DNA of 64,000 nucleotides from Aldrovandia affinis (Eukaryota; Chordata; Actinopteri; Notacanthiformes; Halosauridae). The notes under the pieces were generated by a model. That model did not search any database. It was not told the origin of the DNA and worked only from the letters and a program-made list of their open reading frames with translations. A program made the translations under genes and the position numbers. Positions 34,513 to 47,034 of this stretch are shown here, one piece after another. Each line of letters starts with the position of its first letter. The stretch's first letter is position 1. The stretch is taken from positions 2,865,501-2,929,500 of the forward strand of contig JAINUG010000109.1 in the NCBI GenBank assembly GCA_029706075.1, in the 5' to 3' direction.

Positions 34513-35360
34513 TTACATCATAGAAACAGGAACAGAAAAAACAAGGAATGAGTCCAAAAAAAAAGACATAACCAAACAAAAAAAACAGTTAAAACAATTA
34601 CAGTCAGACATAGGAAGGTTTAAGATCATACTTCTAAACTGTCCAAAAGGAATGAAATAATCAATATTTAGGACACGCTGCAAAATGTTCCATGAATCTG
34701 GGGCGCTAAAACTAAAAGCAGTCCTTCCAAATTCAGTCCTAAACCGAGGCACCTGGAGCACAAGGCAGCCATTTGAGCGGGTCTGATGTAGACCAGCAGA
34801 CCAGTCTAGTTAAGAAGATATATAAGGTGGCAGTTTTTCAAGCAGGGCTTTGTAGATAAACAAGTACCAATGCCTATCACGTCTTTCTGACAGAGAAGAC
34901 CACCCAACCTTTTCATACAGGGTGCAATGATGGGTACCATACACATAACCATTAATACATCTGAGGGCAGAGTGATATACAGAATTCAGGGATTTGAGGG
35001 TGGAGGCAGATGCATGCCTATAAATCACATCACCATAATCCAGAACTGACAGAAAAACTGCTTCAATAATCATTTTCCTACTAAACATAGGAAAGTTGGT
35101 TCTGTTTCTGTACAAGAACAAGTACAGATGAGCGTGACAACTAGTTAAAGATTAAATTATATCATTAATATAAATAATAAACAAGACTGGACCCAAAATA
35201 GATCCCTGGGGAACACCCTTTGATATTGGTAAAAACTCAGAATGGATATTCCCCCGGTTCACAGATTGCTGTCTCCCAGAAAGGTAATTCTGGAACCAGG
35301 CACAACCATTTGAATCAAAACCAACATTACAAAGTCTTTGTAAAAGCAAGGGGGTCAACA
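34513..35360 (-). pseudogene. LINE reverse transcriptase, C-terminal half
   Basis: Motif B SKGVPQGSILGPVLFIIYIND lies at about 35150-35215. The following YADD region is not readable, so a deletion probably lies near 35125-35150. Then comes the thumb/C-terminal region with LDYGDVIYRHASASTLKSL and RDRHWYLFIYKALLEKLP (34810-35121), and finally VPRFRTEFGRTAFSFSAP (34690-34760). Several frame changes. Confidence 0.82.
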
Positions 35361-35367
35361 GTATCAA

Positions 35368-37056
35368 CTTGTTCAATTTTTTCACTCCCACTGTCCCACC
35401 ACCTGCCCTCTCGATCCCATTCCTTCCCCACTCTTCCAGTCCATTGCTATGGACATCCTCCCCGTTGTCTCCAATGTTATCAACTCCTCTCTTTCCTCTG
35501 GCTCTGTCCCCTCTTCCCTCAAAAGCGCCCATGTCGTCCCCCTCCTCAAAAACTCTCTGAATTTTGCTGTCATTTCCAACTATCGACCTGTCTCTCTCCT
35601 CCCTTTCCTCTCCAAAACACTAGAGCGGGCTGTCTATAACCAACTGTCTGCTCATCTCCTACAGAAGGAGCTGCTTGATCCTAACCAATCTGGGTCCCAA
35701 TCCCTTAGCTCCATCCTCCTCCTCCTCGACCTGTCAGCTGCATTTGATACCATGGACCACCAGATCCTGCTCTCATCTCTCATCGAGATGGGAATCTCTG
35801 ACATGATTCAAGTCCTAACTGGCTGACTGGTCCTACCAGGTGGCCTGGAGAGGATCCCTCTCCTCTCCCCACACACTCTCTACCAGAGACACACAGGGCT
35901 CGATGCTAGGCCCAGTCCTATTTTCCCTGTACACTAAGTCACTTGGTTCCGTTATCTCTGGTCATGGTTTTTCTTACCACTGTTACCATAGCATATTAAA
36001 CTTACCATGCTGACGACACTTTCTTTTCAACTCTTTCTCTCCTTCTCTCCATCTGAGACGCAGGTCCCGGCACGGATCTCTGCATGCCTGGCTGACATCT
36101 CTGCCTGGATGTCCACCCACCACCTGAAGCTGAACCTGGGCAAGACTGAGCTGCTCTTCCTCCCAGTGAAGGGCTCCCCGATGATTGATGCTTCAAAAAC
36201 CGTGGAAGGCTCCATAGTGTCTCCGTCCCAGTCTGCTAGGAGTTTTGGAGAGACCCTGGACGACCAGCTATGCTTCTCGGGCCACATAGCAGCGATCACC
36301 CGGACCTGCCGATTCTCCTCACCCAAGAGGCCACACAACTCCTGGTCCAGGCCCTGGTGATCTCGTGTCTGGACTACTGCAATTCCTTGCTGGCAGGCCT
36401 ACTGGCCTGTGCCATCAAGCCATTGCAACTAGTCCAGAATGCTGCCGCACGTCTGGTGTTCAATCAACCCAAGTTCACCCACGTCACCCCTCTACTCTCC
36501 TCTCTGCACTGGCTCCCCATTGCGGCACACATCAGACTCAAATCACTGGTGCATGCCTTTCAGGCGGCTAGAGGAACTGCTCCCCTTACCTTCAGACACT
36601 AATCACACCCTACACCCCAGCCAGACCCCTCCGCTCCGCCTCCTCTGGCGCCCGGCAGCCACTCCTCGCAGTCTCGCCTGTTCTCTGACGCCTCGGTGGT
36701 GGAACGACCATCCGCAATCGGTCAGGACCGCGGAATCACTTGCGATCTTCCGCAAGAGACTCAAAACCCACCTTTTCAGATTGCACTACCACTGAAGTCT
36801 GTACATCTAGCCAATTGTCATCACCACTGCCGATTTGCTCAACACTCCTTGTATATGTATCCTTGCCTTCTCATTTAATAAATCATTTAAAAAAATTACT
36901 AACCTTTTCCTTCCCTGTCTTACAGGTATGGTATGCAGCTGCCTACAATGTTGTCTATCGCTGTGATTAGTTCCTACCATGTATTACTGTAATGCATATC
37001 TTGTAAGTCGCCCTGGATAAGAGCGTCTGCTAAATGCTTAAAATGTAAATGTAAAA
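35368..37056 (+). mobile_element. L2-type LINE, 5'-truncated, nested in another LINE
   Basis: Flanked by AGTATCAA at 35360-35367 and 37057-37064. The plus strand encodes ORF2 remnants: SNYRPVSLLPFLSKTLER and LLLDLSAAFDTMDH (motif A), a decayed ADD block near 36010, SAWMSTHHLKLNLGKTELL, VISCLDYCNSLLAGL, QNAAARLVF and LLSSLHWLPI. Frames change at several points and a segment between motifs A and C is lost. The 3' region ends TCGCCCTGGATAAGAGCGTC then TGCTAAATGC and a TAAATGTAA tail. This tail is the one shared with the SINEs of the window. Confidence 0.92.
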
Positions 37057-37658
37057 AGTATCAAATGCTTTTGAGAGATTGACAAAAAGTGCAGCACAGT
37101 GTTTTTCCTTATCTACAGCTGAAACAATATTGTTTGTGACTAAAGTGACAGCGGAGATGGTACTATGACCTGTTCAAAAGCCAGATTGAGGTGGACTTAA
37201 AATATAATTACTGTGGAGAAATACCATGAGTTGATCATTTACCAATGACTCTAGGATCGTTGCTAATTTGTAAATCTGCCTATAATTATTTAAATCGCTC
37301 TTTTCTCCTCCCTTATATAGGGGAATAACATGAGCTCTTTTCCAAACCCTAGGGACTAAACTGGTAGAAATAGAGAGATCAAAAATATGAGTTATTTGCT
37401 TTGTGATGAGTGGAGCAGAGAGGTGAAGAAAAAAAGGATCCAGGTTGTCCTCACCAAATTATTTCCTAGAATCAATAGTTTTGGAGAGCCTCAAAGACTA
37501 CACTACAAGAGACTGGTTCTAAAGTAAATTTAGGAGCATGGTTTACAGAATGAGCATAACCATTTTTAGTAGGAGGGGATTCTAAGTGCTCATCAAAAGA
37601 TGACCAGCTGCTGCAAAGTGTTTATTAAAAGCTGAGCAAATCTCTTTTTGTTCCAATA

Positions 37659-38874
37659 TTAAACATCGTTAGATTTGACGCGAGTGGGAAAAGAGGTAGG
37701 GGCTTTATTTGTATTTGAATTTACTACCTTCCAGAATTGTGCAGGATTAGAGTAAGAGCTAGTAATTAAATCTAAGTAATAGTCTGATTTGGCTTTCCTT
37801 ACAGCGGAAGTACATTTGTTTCTAAGTTGCCTAAAAACATTCCAGTGGGATGCATCCCCAGTGCGTCTAGCAAGAAGCCAAGCTCTATTTCTAGACATGA
37901 ACAGAGTTGACAGTTCAGGGGAAAACCAAGGACTTGATCTGTCCTTCACTCTAAGCTTTTTGAAAGGTGCATGTTTATTAACAACTGAGAGGAAGGTCTT
38001 TATAAAGTAATCCAATGCCAATTCAACATCAGGGATTTCAGATGTGTAATGAATATCATTTAAAAAGGCTTGTTCATTAAATGTTTTTTTATTTTTATTT
38101 CTCTTAACAACAACTCTAGGTTGTGTGTGCTTCAAGTGTGTATTCCGACTACATGCTATACGGCAGTGATCACTTATTGCAAGGTCGAAAACGCCAGATG
38201 CCACAATTTTGTCACTCCTATTTGATAGAATTAAGTCAATTAAAGTGGATTTTGTGAGATTTTTTAGATTTGGCCTGGTGGGTTCATTGATCAGCTGTGA
38301 TAGACTGAGATTGCTGCAAACCTCCTTAAAATAGTCTGAAGCATTAGAAAACCAATCAATGTTAATATCACCCATAACTAACAATTCCGAATTGGCATAT
38401 TGAGAAACTAAGTCTGCCATTTTATCAATGGAGCTAACATCAGCTGAGGGGGGGCAATATATCCATACTACAATGATAGAATCATTAAAACCTAGATCTA
38501 TTTTCAGGCGATAAATTGAAAACATTTTGGTTCAGTAACAACAGATAGGATTGAAACTGAAAGACAGGATTTGACATATAAGCCCACGTCACCTCCCTTA
38601 TCCATTCTGTCAATTCTGAATAAATTGTATTTGTCTATGGCCACATCAGAGTCACTACTGTTTTTTTTAGCCATGTTTCGGTGAGCACCAGAATGTCTGG
38701 ATCTGCCTGTGAAACTAGTATATTTAAATGATCTAATTTCTGAGCCTGGAGCAAACTTCTAATGTTCAGATGAAGAAAACCCAAGCCGACCCTGGAATTA
38801 AGCATGTGCAGATTATTTAGGCAAATAGGAGCCATGTTAATTGCAGGGGCTAAGATAAGTTTGGTGCCCTGCAA
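37659..38874 (-). pseudogene. LINE endonuclease domain and linker, pseudogene
   Basis: An AP-endonuclease-like domain is spread over two frames. The first part, 38635-38874, has HLNIRSLLQAQKLDHLNILV and LVLTETWLKK (metal-binding Glu region). The second, 37659-38525, is an open 288-codon stretch with YCPPS, LLVMGDINIDWF (catalytic Asp/Asn), STLIDLILSNRSD and AISDHCRIA (the SDH motif). A linker follows with SSPWFSPEL and RRTGDASHWNVFRQLRNKC. The domain would nick target DNA to prime reverse transcription. A stop and frame break between the two parts make it non-functional. Confidence 0.88.
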
Positions 38875-38880
38875 AGAAGA

Positions 38881-39465
38881 GAGAGAGAGGTGTGGGGCTG
38901 TAAGAGGACCGTAATTAAGTTTGATTTAATTACTGTACGTTCTGAATATTGTTTGATGTGTCTAATAGTAATTCTAACAGGAATTAGGGCCCAAGCCTGA
39001 ATTTAAACTGGACGGGCTTTGGAGTTGTTTTGAGATCAAAACTAAAAGAAATGCAAATTAAAATGTGGAATTGTAAATCAAGAAATTAAGTTCAAATGTT
39101 TAAAAAGTATTTTTGAAATGGTTCCTTTGCAGTTTGCAAGCAATGGGCACGTTTCTTTGATCATGTTTATTTGATGACGCTATTGATTTTTCTCCTTACA
39201 AATTTCTCTCCCGCTCTCCATTTTTTTGGTTTTCGAGTTTGCCACTTTTTTTGCATGCAGGTGAGGTTAGATTATGGAGGTGTGTCAATGCATAGAGATT
39301 AAACTGTTTAATCTCTATAGCTGTGTCCCAAACCATGTGTTTCTTATAAATGCTGAAAATAATGTTTTCACAGAACAATATTAATATTGGTTTTGGTATA
39401 TAATTGTATTTGGTACATATGTTAAGAAAATAATTTTGTAAAGTATGTGTCCTGTATTTAAAAAA
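38881..39465. other. No gene seen
   Basis: AT-rich sequence that may hold the untranslated 5' part of the minus-strand LINE. Nothing else is recognised. Confidence 0.4.
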
Positions 39466-39549
39466 CACATACACACCCACACATACATATACAAACAAAC
39501 ACACACATACACACACATACAAACACATGTACACACACACACACACATA

Positions 39550-39635
<86 letters not shown>

Positions 39636-39685
39636 CACAAACAAACACATCATACACACACACACATACATATACTCATATATAC
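39466..39685. repeat. (CA)n microsatellite, compound
   Basis: The longest CA run is at about 39553-39618, with interrupted CA/CATA flanks. The open frames on both strands are artefacts. Confidence 0.96.
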
Positions 39686-39932
39686 ACAAACACACACATA
39701 CAAATGTATCCACAACCCAGGTTTTTATGGATAATTAAAGGACCTGTGTGAGCTGGCTTTTATACCTCATGTATATATACAAGTCTGAGTTTGCATTATT
39801 TGGTTCTAATTGCTGTTGTGGTGTGGTGCCATGGTGTGCCAAGCTGCATATATGAACATATCACTTCAAGTGACAAAAAACATCCCCACAGCACAAATTC
39901 TTTACACCATGTTGTGATTTATCACAAATCCA

Positions 39933-40836
39933 CACTACCAGTCAAAAGTTTTAAAACACCCCCATTTTCCAGTTTTTACTGAAATGTAAGCAGTTCAAGT
40001 CCAGTGAATAACCTGAAATGGTACAAAGGTAAGCGGTAAACTGCCAGAGGTTAAAAAAAAAAAAGTTTAGGTTACCAAAAACTGAAAAAGAATGTACATT
40101 TCAGAGCTATAAAAAAAGGTATGAGTAACCGTAATGAGTTAACGTGGGATAACAGTCATTCTGTGCAAGTCGCCGACTCTGGATCCAGCAAAAGAGCCCC
40201 AGACCATCACGCTTCCTCCTCCATGTTTGACAGTTGGTGTCACACACTGATGAACCATCCTTTCGCTTACTCAACGGCCTACAAAAACCTTTCAAAATTT
40301 ATAGATTTCAATTTTTGATTCATTGGTCCATAAGACCTTCTTCCAGACTTCAGTAGACTACTGGAGGTGCTTCATGGGCCAAGCAAGCCTCTTTTTCTTA
40401 TTTTGCCATCTTAGCAATGGCTTTCTTACTGCCACTCAACCTGTAAAACCTGCAGCTTGAAGTCTTCTTTTCACAATTGAAACTGAGACTTCCTTACTTC
40501 GACCAGTGTTAAGCTGGGCTTGAAGCTGTTGTCCTGTGAGCCGCCTATCACGCAAGCTGTTGACTCTCAGAAACTTGTCTTCTGATTTTGTTGTGGCTTT
40601 GGGTCTGCCGGACCTCTTCCTGTCAGAATTTCCTCTAGTTTCCAAGTGCCTTTTTATGGTTTAGGAAACTACTCACTGCCAAAAAATGTATATTATTTTT
40701 CAGTTTTTGGTAACCTAAACTTTTTAGGTTTACTGCTTACCTCTGTACCATTTCAGGTTATTCACTGGACTTGAACTGCTTAAATTTCAGTACAAACTGG
40801 AAAATGGGGGTGTTATAAAACTTTTGACCGGTAGTG
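39933..40836 (-). mobile_element. Tc1-like family C, deleted copy (904 bp)
   Basis: The ends CACTACCAGTCAAAAGTTTT and AAACTTTTGACCGGTAGTG are inverted, and TA follows the right end. The long terminal inverted repeats extend about 170 bp, with the words GTTCAAGTCCAGTGAATAAC and GGTAAACTGCCAGAGG on the left and their complements on the right. On the minus strand the helix-turn-helix part of the transposase remains (GNSDRKRSGRPKATTKSEDK and VSIVKRRLQAAGFTG). The second-aspartate and glutamate parts of the catalytic core are deleted. Confidence 0.9.
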
Positions 40837-41780
40837 TATATGGACACATTCTGCTATATAAGAGATAGTCTGCCAATGATACCACCATCAATTACATAAT
40901 ATAATAAACTGTAATGAAGCCTTTATAAGCCATTTATAACTCCCATATTCTCTGACATTGAAAGTATTTCAATACCCACCGCCCCCCCTGCGCCATCAGC
41001 ATCTCCATGCAGTCTGTGACTGCTGTAGCTCTGCCCATGCACCTATCATTTACATAGGCCTAGGGGAATATATACACAATTCTAATGCATACCAACACAT
41101 TATAAACTATACATCAACTATACACCAGAAAACAGCGTCCTGAAGTGCCCAATTTGACATACTTGTATGAAGAAAAAACAAAAAAACTAAAACACATTTA
41201 AACACAGACCAGCTTCAGCATCATTAACAACAACAGAACACACACACACAAACACATACAACACAACACACAACACAATACACACAGCACGCACAGCACA
41301 ACATCCTTGAAAGGAAAAATAGTGGTTAGAAGGTCAGCCCAACCCCCAGCATCATCAAGAGTTCACAAGACATTTTTCAGAGACAGAGAGGGGGAGGGAG
41401 AGAGAGGGAGAGAGAAGATGAAGGGAGATGAAGACTCACAGAAGATAAGGAGATAGGTGATGGAGAGAAAAAGGGAAAGTAAGACAGTAATGGAGAGACA
41501 GAGATGGAGAAAGACAGAAATGAAGATGGAGGGAATGAGATAAGCAGGGCCTGGCTGGAGGACTGAAGCAGGAGATCTAAAGTCTAGATTTCTCCCTCCA
41601 ATATCTCCAAGGTCACTGTGGGCCCCAGAGAGGCCCCCGCTGTAACTATGTAGCACTCATCCTGCAGTACTCCTCTCGCAAGATCTCACTGTGGCTGGAG
41701 AAATCAGTCCAAACGCTGGACAACAATATATATTCACAACCATAGTTTTTAATTTCATGTTATATATTTATATATATATA
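40837..41780. other. No gene seen
   Basis: Contains CA- and AACA-rich words near 41240-41300 and a GA-rich tract at 41380-41530. No gene is recognised. Confidence 0.45.
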
Positions 41781-43288
41781 CACTACCGGTCAAAAGTTTT
41801 AGAACACCCCCATTTTCAAGTTTTTACTGAAATTTAAGCAGTTCAAGTCCAGTGAATAACCTGAAATGGTACAAAGGTAAGCAGTAAACTGCCAGAAGTT
41901 TAAAAAAAAGTTTAGGTTAGCAAAAACTGAAAAATAATGTACATTTTTTGGCAGTGAGTAGTTTCCTACACCATCAAAAGCCACTTGGAAACTGGGGGAA
42001 ACTCTGACAGGAAGAGGTCTGGCAGACCCAAAGCCACAACAAAATCCGAAGACAAGTTTCTGAGAGTCAACAGCTTGCGTGATAGGCAGCTCACAGGACA
42101 ACTGTGAGGGACTGGACAAGGACCCAGGCGCAGACCAGGATATGGCAGGGAAGGAACGTTTATTGATCAATCCAAGTTCAAAGCCAGTAGTCAGAGTCAG
42201 AGAAGGTACAAGAACAAAATCCAAAAAGAGAAGTCAAGGGCAGTCCAAAGATCAAAACCAAATAAGCAGATAAGCAAACAAAACAGAATCAGGCAAAAAC
42301 TCGGAGTCAAACAAAAGGGGTGTCTCGGAAATCACAAAAACTCAGGCTTACAAACAATCGGCACTGGGAAATTTGATCAACGTTCTGACATCAAACAAGT
42401 TCAAACAAGGAACTTAAATACAAACGGGGAAGATAACACAAGAGGAATCAGGTGTGACTGGGAGGGGAGAAGGGCAACAACACAGGTGAGAACAATTAGG
42501 ATCACTAATACAATAACAAGAGAAGACAAAAGACTGGGAAGCACATAGACACAATGAAAATAAATGACCTGGAAGAGCAGGTAGACACGTGCACAGTTCG
42601 GAGGGGAGGAGCGCCTAGATAGAAAACGCGTGCAGAAAATACGATAGGAGACAAACACACAGGGATAGGAAAATGAAAGAGAGAATGATAGCAGTAGATA
42701 GAAACACAAGATAATTAGTAATTATTAAATGTTAGTAACGTAATCAAAATCCCTAACATTAGTAGATTAGTTGGTTAGTACTATTTACACCTAGCTAATA
42801 TGTACAGATAGAAAGAAAGAAAGAAAGAAAGAAGGAAGTAAAGGAGATATAAAATAAGGCAGAAACCCGTATAGCCGAAATCACCTGAATAGTGCAACAA
42901 CGAAGCCAAGGAGTGGATTACCGAATAACAAGGAACACAGGCAGATGAGGAAACTGACGTGAATGATAAGATAATACTGAGAAAATAATAAAATACAAAA
43001 ACAAGCAGAACAGAAAATAGCAAAACATAACAAGCTCTTTTTGCTGGATCCAGAGTTAGCAACGTGCACAGAGTGACTGTTAATCCACCTTAACCCATTA
43101 CCCATTTTTATTACTCTGAAATTGACATTACTTTTAAGTTTTGGTAACCTAAACTTTTTTTTACTTTTTTTTTACCTCTGCCAGTTTACCACTTACCTTT
43201 GTACCATTTCAGGTTATTCACTGGAAACTGTTTACATTTCAGTAAAAACTGGAAAATGGGGGTGTTCTAAAACTTTTGACTGATAGTG
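41781..43288 (+). mobile_element. Tc1-like family C copy with foreign interior (1.5 kb)
   Basis: The ends CACTACCGGTCAAAAGTTTT and AAACTTTTGACTGATAGTG are inverted and flanked by TA. The left arm runs through the helix-turn-helix part of the transposase and breaks after CTCACAGGACAACT near 42104. Family C sequence resumes at about 43031 with TTTTGCTGGATCCAGAGT. The 0.9 kb between is unrelated to the family, and the matching transposase stretch is missing. Orientation is opposite to the copies at 12.1, 39.9 and 57.3 kb. Confidence 0.88.
42105..43030. mobile_element. Foreign insert inside a Tc1-like element, unidentified
   Basis: Starts GTGAGGGACTGGACAAGGAC and has CCCAGGCGCAGACCAGGATA and AACGTTTATTGATCAATCC near its left side, words I associate with the ends of dispersed fish repeats. 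It contains short GAAA repeats near 42810-42835. No protein domain, LTR pair or clear target duplication was seen. It could be an insertion accompanied by deletion, or filler from a repair event. Confidence 0.5.
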
Positions 43289-43690
43289 TATATATTCATT
43301 TTACTTTGCTTTTGTTTTGTATAGTTTGTTCGCTTGTTGTCTTTCCTTCATTTTCTCTTTTTCTTTCCTTCCCTCTCATTGTACTGGCTCAGCATAATTA
43401 TAATTATTTATTGTTAGCAGCTGAATTTTTGGTGGGGTTGTTTGAGGGTTGTTGTTTTTTTACCTCTCCTGCACTTGTATGCTCTTTTCCTTCATATTTC
43501 AGATGCATTTCATTAAAATTTGTATGCGCAAATAAACAAACAAAATAAACAGAAACAAAAATAACAGACAATGAAGGAAGCAATCTTAAAACGCAGAGTA
43601 TAAGCTGACTCCAGAACCCTTTGGAGTAATAGAGAAGCTAAACCCACCTCTACCCTTTTTTTCAGGAGTGTTTTGACCTGGGAACCCCCA
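43289..43690. other. No gene seen
   Basis: T-rich then A-rich sequence without a recognised feature. Confidence 0.4.
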
Positions 43691-43694
43691 TTAA

Positions 43695-43905
43695 GGCCTG
43701 ATCAGTGTAGTATAATGGTTAGAGAATCAGGCTTGTAACGCAAAGATTGCAGGTTCTTTTCCCAGGTGGGGCATTGCCATTGTACCCTTGAGCAAGGTAC
43801 TTTACCTGAATACCCAGCTGTATAAATTGATTGTATGTTAAGAAATGTAAACTGTGTAACTCTGGAGAAGAATGTCTGCTACATGCCTAAATGGTAATTG
43901 TATGA
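43695..43905 (+). mobile_element. SINE family B
   Basis: tRNA-like head GTGTAGTATAATGGTTAGAG with a decayed B box, then the body words CATTGTACCCTTGAGCAAGG and CCAGCTGTATAAATTGATTG, and a tail ending GTCTGCTACATGCCTAAATG. Family B copies also lie at 8.0 (minus), 15.6 (fragment), 55.3 and 63.4 kb. Confidence 0.88.
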
Positions 43906-45185
43906 TATTAAACCAATTGATTAGAATACAGTTATCTTGATAATAAGCTTGTATTATAACAGGGAAGGAAAAGAGGAATGATACAATGAGTCAACTAATG
44001 AATAAATAAATTAGCAAATGAGAGGAAGGAAGGAATGTCATTATTTGCTTTGATTCAAATATGGTATGGTGTCGGACTGTGTGTACTTGTTGATTTCCCC
44101 ATCTTCTGTTATTGTCAATCCGTTTTCTGATGTGCACACACACACACACACACACACAGGATCATGTTATGTGTGTCAGGGGAAAAAATCCCAGCTGGCA
44201 TTTAATGTTCTCACAACGTTCATTAAACATTCATGACAATGCTGTGGATATAGCCGTCACTTTCATGATTGCAACATGCACAATGACTGCAACTGTATGT
44301 CTTTATGATACATGAACTCTGTTTTTACCAGGCAGAGGAATCTGCAATGTTTCAGATACTACCTAGTACCCATATCATATTTTATTCAGACAATTTTTAA
44401 GTGATAATTTCACAATTGACTGCCTTGCCATACAGCCAAGTCCAGGCGTGACTGCAAGCTCATTGCGGTTCCCGTGTGTGTCTTAATACAACACATTGTC
44501 CTATCCCCACTGGCAGATTCCCACACTTCACAGTACAGAGTGTGTATGCATGTGTGTGTGTGTGTGTGTGTTTGTATGTGAAAATAATTATTTGAAATAC
44601 CCTTTAGACACTGGTAACATTTCTGCAGACTACTGCACGTTCTGGTTATTAACATGTTTCATTGAAAATGTTCGGGGATCTGCAGAAATGTTCTCAAATT
44701 GTACTAGTTCAAGTATTTTCACATACATGGTGTGTGTGTGTGTGTTTCGATATTGTTTTGGTTGAGATTTCCTACCAGACGTCTGGATATGAAAATAAGT
44801 AATGCCAGCATTGGGATTGCAGTTTGAACAATTTCCACTTTCTTCCTGCCAGAGAAGAGAGAACAGAAGGAAATGCCATTCCCTGAACATGATTCCTTGT
44901 CCATGTAAAAGATTGCTCCAATTGTTATGTCTGAGGATTTTAACCTAAAACACCTGTCGGAAAGAAGCCATTTAGAGGCCAGTGAGAGGGGGTTTACAGC
45001 TTCTCTTTTCTTTTAATGAGAAAACGTGAAGTCCTTTTAAAAAGGGAGATCCAAAGCCTGTGGTCATTTCCTGCTGTCAGTTAACAGACTATCTGAGGAT
45101 CATCTCAATTCCAGTTCCTGTGTATTGTCAAATTTCCTTAGGAATGGGTTGCTCTTCTATTGTAGAATCCATATTACCTCTCTCT
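43906..45185. other. No gene seen; (CA)n at 44133-44158 and (GT)n at 44550-44571
   Basis: Two short dinucleotide repeats and an otherwise unique-looking sequence. Confidence 0.5.
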
Positions 45186-45187
45186 CT

Positions 45188-45320
45188 GAATTCAATTCAA
45201 TTCAAAATGCTTTATTGGCATGACCAGATGGCTCTCATATTGACATATTTGCAATTACAGACATATCACATTGACAGATTTACATGAGACACAGAAAGGT
45301 ATACATTTTCAGACACAACA
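45188..45320 (+). repeat. Dispersed repeat starting (AATTC)n then GCTTTATTGGCATGA
   Basis: TTCAATTCAATTCAAAATGC followed by TTTATTGGCATGACCAGATG. I associate this opening with a common fish interspersed repeat. Its right limit is uncertain. Confidence 0.5.
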
Positions 45321-47034
45321 CACAATATGACATTAATGAACTCATAATCAAGCTATGAGCAGTCAGCTCTTGCCCCTCAAATTATACAGGTGGTTGCATA
45401 TTGTGCTGCCAATTTTGCACATTCTCTCTTTTCCTGATAAAGGAACAGTTGGTGTTGTTTGAGATTTGTACATTCGTGGGAATATATTTATACATTTTGG
45501 GTAATATACTCTCTTGCTCTCTCTTTCTCTCATTTTTGGATGTATCCTATATAGAATTGCCAACCGTACCATTAAGAATGCCAGGAGAGGATGTCCATTA
45601 TTTGATAAATACAGGCAGCTGAAAAATGAATTTCACTGAACAGACTGGTATAAGCAGTGAACTGGGTACCCATGATCCTTTGGCAGGGAGGAATGAGGAT
45701 AGTTCTTGTTTCGCAGCGGTTTCTGTGAATATTTATACAAAATTACAAGATTCTTTGAAGGGATTATTGCTAAATGAAAGGAGTTATGTCCAGTTTTGAT
45801 CAACACCTTATCTTTTAAATTTTTGGTAGATTTAATATGCTGGACTAATATGCTTTTGTGGACACTCCCTAAATGCCCTGGCTGAACTGGCGTAGGTGGA
45901 AGTTACCTTTTAGCGCTGATCTGAAGTCAGCTTTTCGTTTTTATTCCTAATTGTTAAGGCTAGGTTTTGGGTAGAGTTAGCTGGTCCTGTATCAGTGCAT
46001 AGGGGCAACTTCGAGTAACAATCTCGAGTAGCTGAACTGTCCACAGCATAGCTAATATCACCTGCACAATGACTGACTGGATAATGGTGCCTTTGGAGAT
46101 AAATGCAGTGCTGTCCTATGCCCATGATCCTGACTGCTTCATAATTGTACAGTAGCACATCACAAGAACAAGAAAATAACAGTATCACATAAACAACAAC
46201 TGCTATATCCCATGAACAAAATGAAACATTGTGTACGTCTTTACAAGGGCGGGTTCCATAAGGGAACTGCATTACGCGTATTCTGTTGTAAGATGTTGGC
46301 CATTTTTTTAAAGCCAATTTTCTAAAGCTGAAAGTCCTTTCTTAAAGCATTTTTGGGCTTAAACTAGTAGCAACAGATGGCTGCACTGAATACCTATTGA
46401 TGCTGATGAGAGCGTCTTCAAGTCGGTGGATAGAGAAGGAATTAATTTTTGGCAGATGCATCCTCTTGACTTAGTGTGATACTTTCAGTTGATGTCAAAG
46501 CTGCAGACTAACTGAATAGCAATAGTGTATGTCAGAGCTGACATCAAAGTCCCCAAGTACAAAGCTATAGTTGCCCTTTCGATGGAGAAAGTGGCTGACC
46601 CCTTCAAAATGTTTGGAGCGGCTACGTGGAGGTTGGGTGGCTAGGTAAATGTTTGTCACCCCCAGCACTTCAATGACAGTTTGATTAGTTCCCTTGGCTC
46701 GGGACTTTGGTCTTTAGCTATCTGCGTTAATTGTATTGCTTGCCATGCAGGCCGGCCGGCGAAGGGCATGGTTTGAAACCTGCAGCAGACCTAACCCCGT
46801 TACATGGGCACATAAAGCACGGCCGGCAGAGGAAGAAATGATGTCCATTGTTATGAATTGTGAGGCAGTTTTGACAATAACTGCAAATTTTATCTAATTC
46901 CGTACGTGTATGTCAATTTGTTGCATAAAATGTAGCTAAGTGCAATTGCAGCAGTATTCATTACTGGATCTTACCATTTTTAAAGGAAATGGCTCCCTGT
47001 GTTCCCCCAGATGGTGTGTATTGTCCAATCACAC
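45321..47034. other. No gene seen
   Basis: Mixed AT-rich sequence; a GC-rich palindromic patch GGCCGGCCGGC lies near 46752. No gene is recognised. Confidence 0.4.

Larger units (their letters stand above)
34500..38880 (-). mobile_element. Minus-strand LINE with endonuclease and reverse transcriptase, split by an L2
   Basis: Reading leftwards from 38874, the frames give an endonuclease (HLNIRSLL, DILVLTETWLK, VMGDINIDWFSN, ISDHCRIAC), a linker, reverse transcriptase motif A (ALFVNLSKAFDT), motif B (SKGVPQGSILGPVLFIIY, near 35160-35215) and a C-terminal region (SVLDYGDVIYRHAS; FRTEFGRTAFSFSAPDSWN). An L2 at 35368-37056 splits it, with AGTATCAA on both sides. Minus the inserted L2 it spans about 2.7 kb. 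The 5' and 3' limits are approximate. I place it in the CR1/L2/Rex group without naming the clade. Confidence 0.85.

Noticed and set aside
46745-46830. A SINE head around a GGTTTGAAACC word
   Set aside because: No A box at the right distance and no tail of any family in the window.
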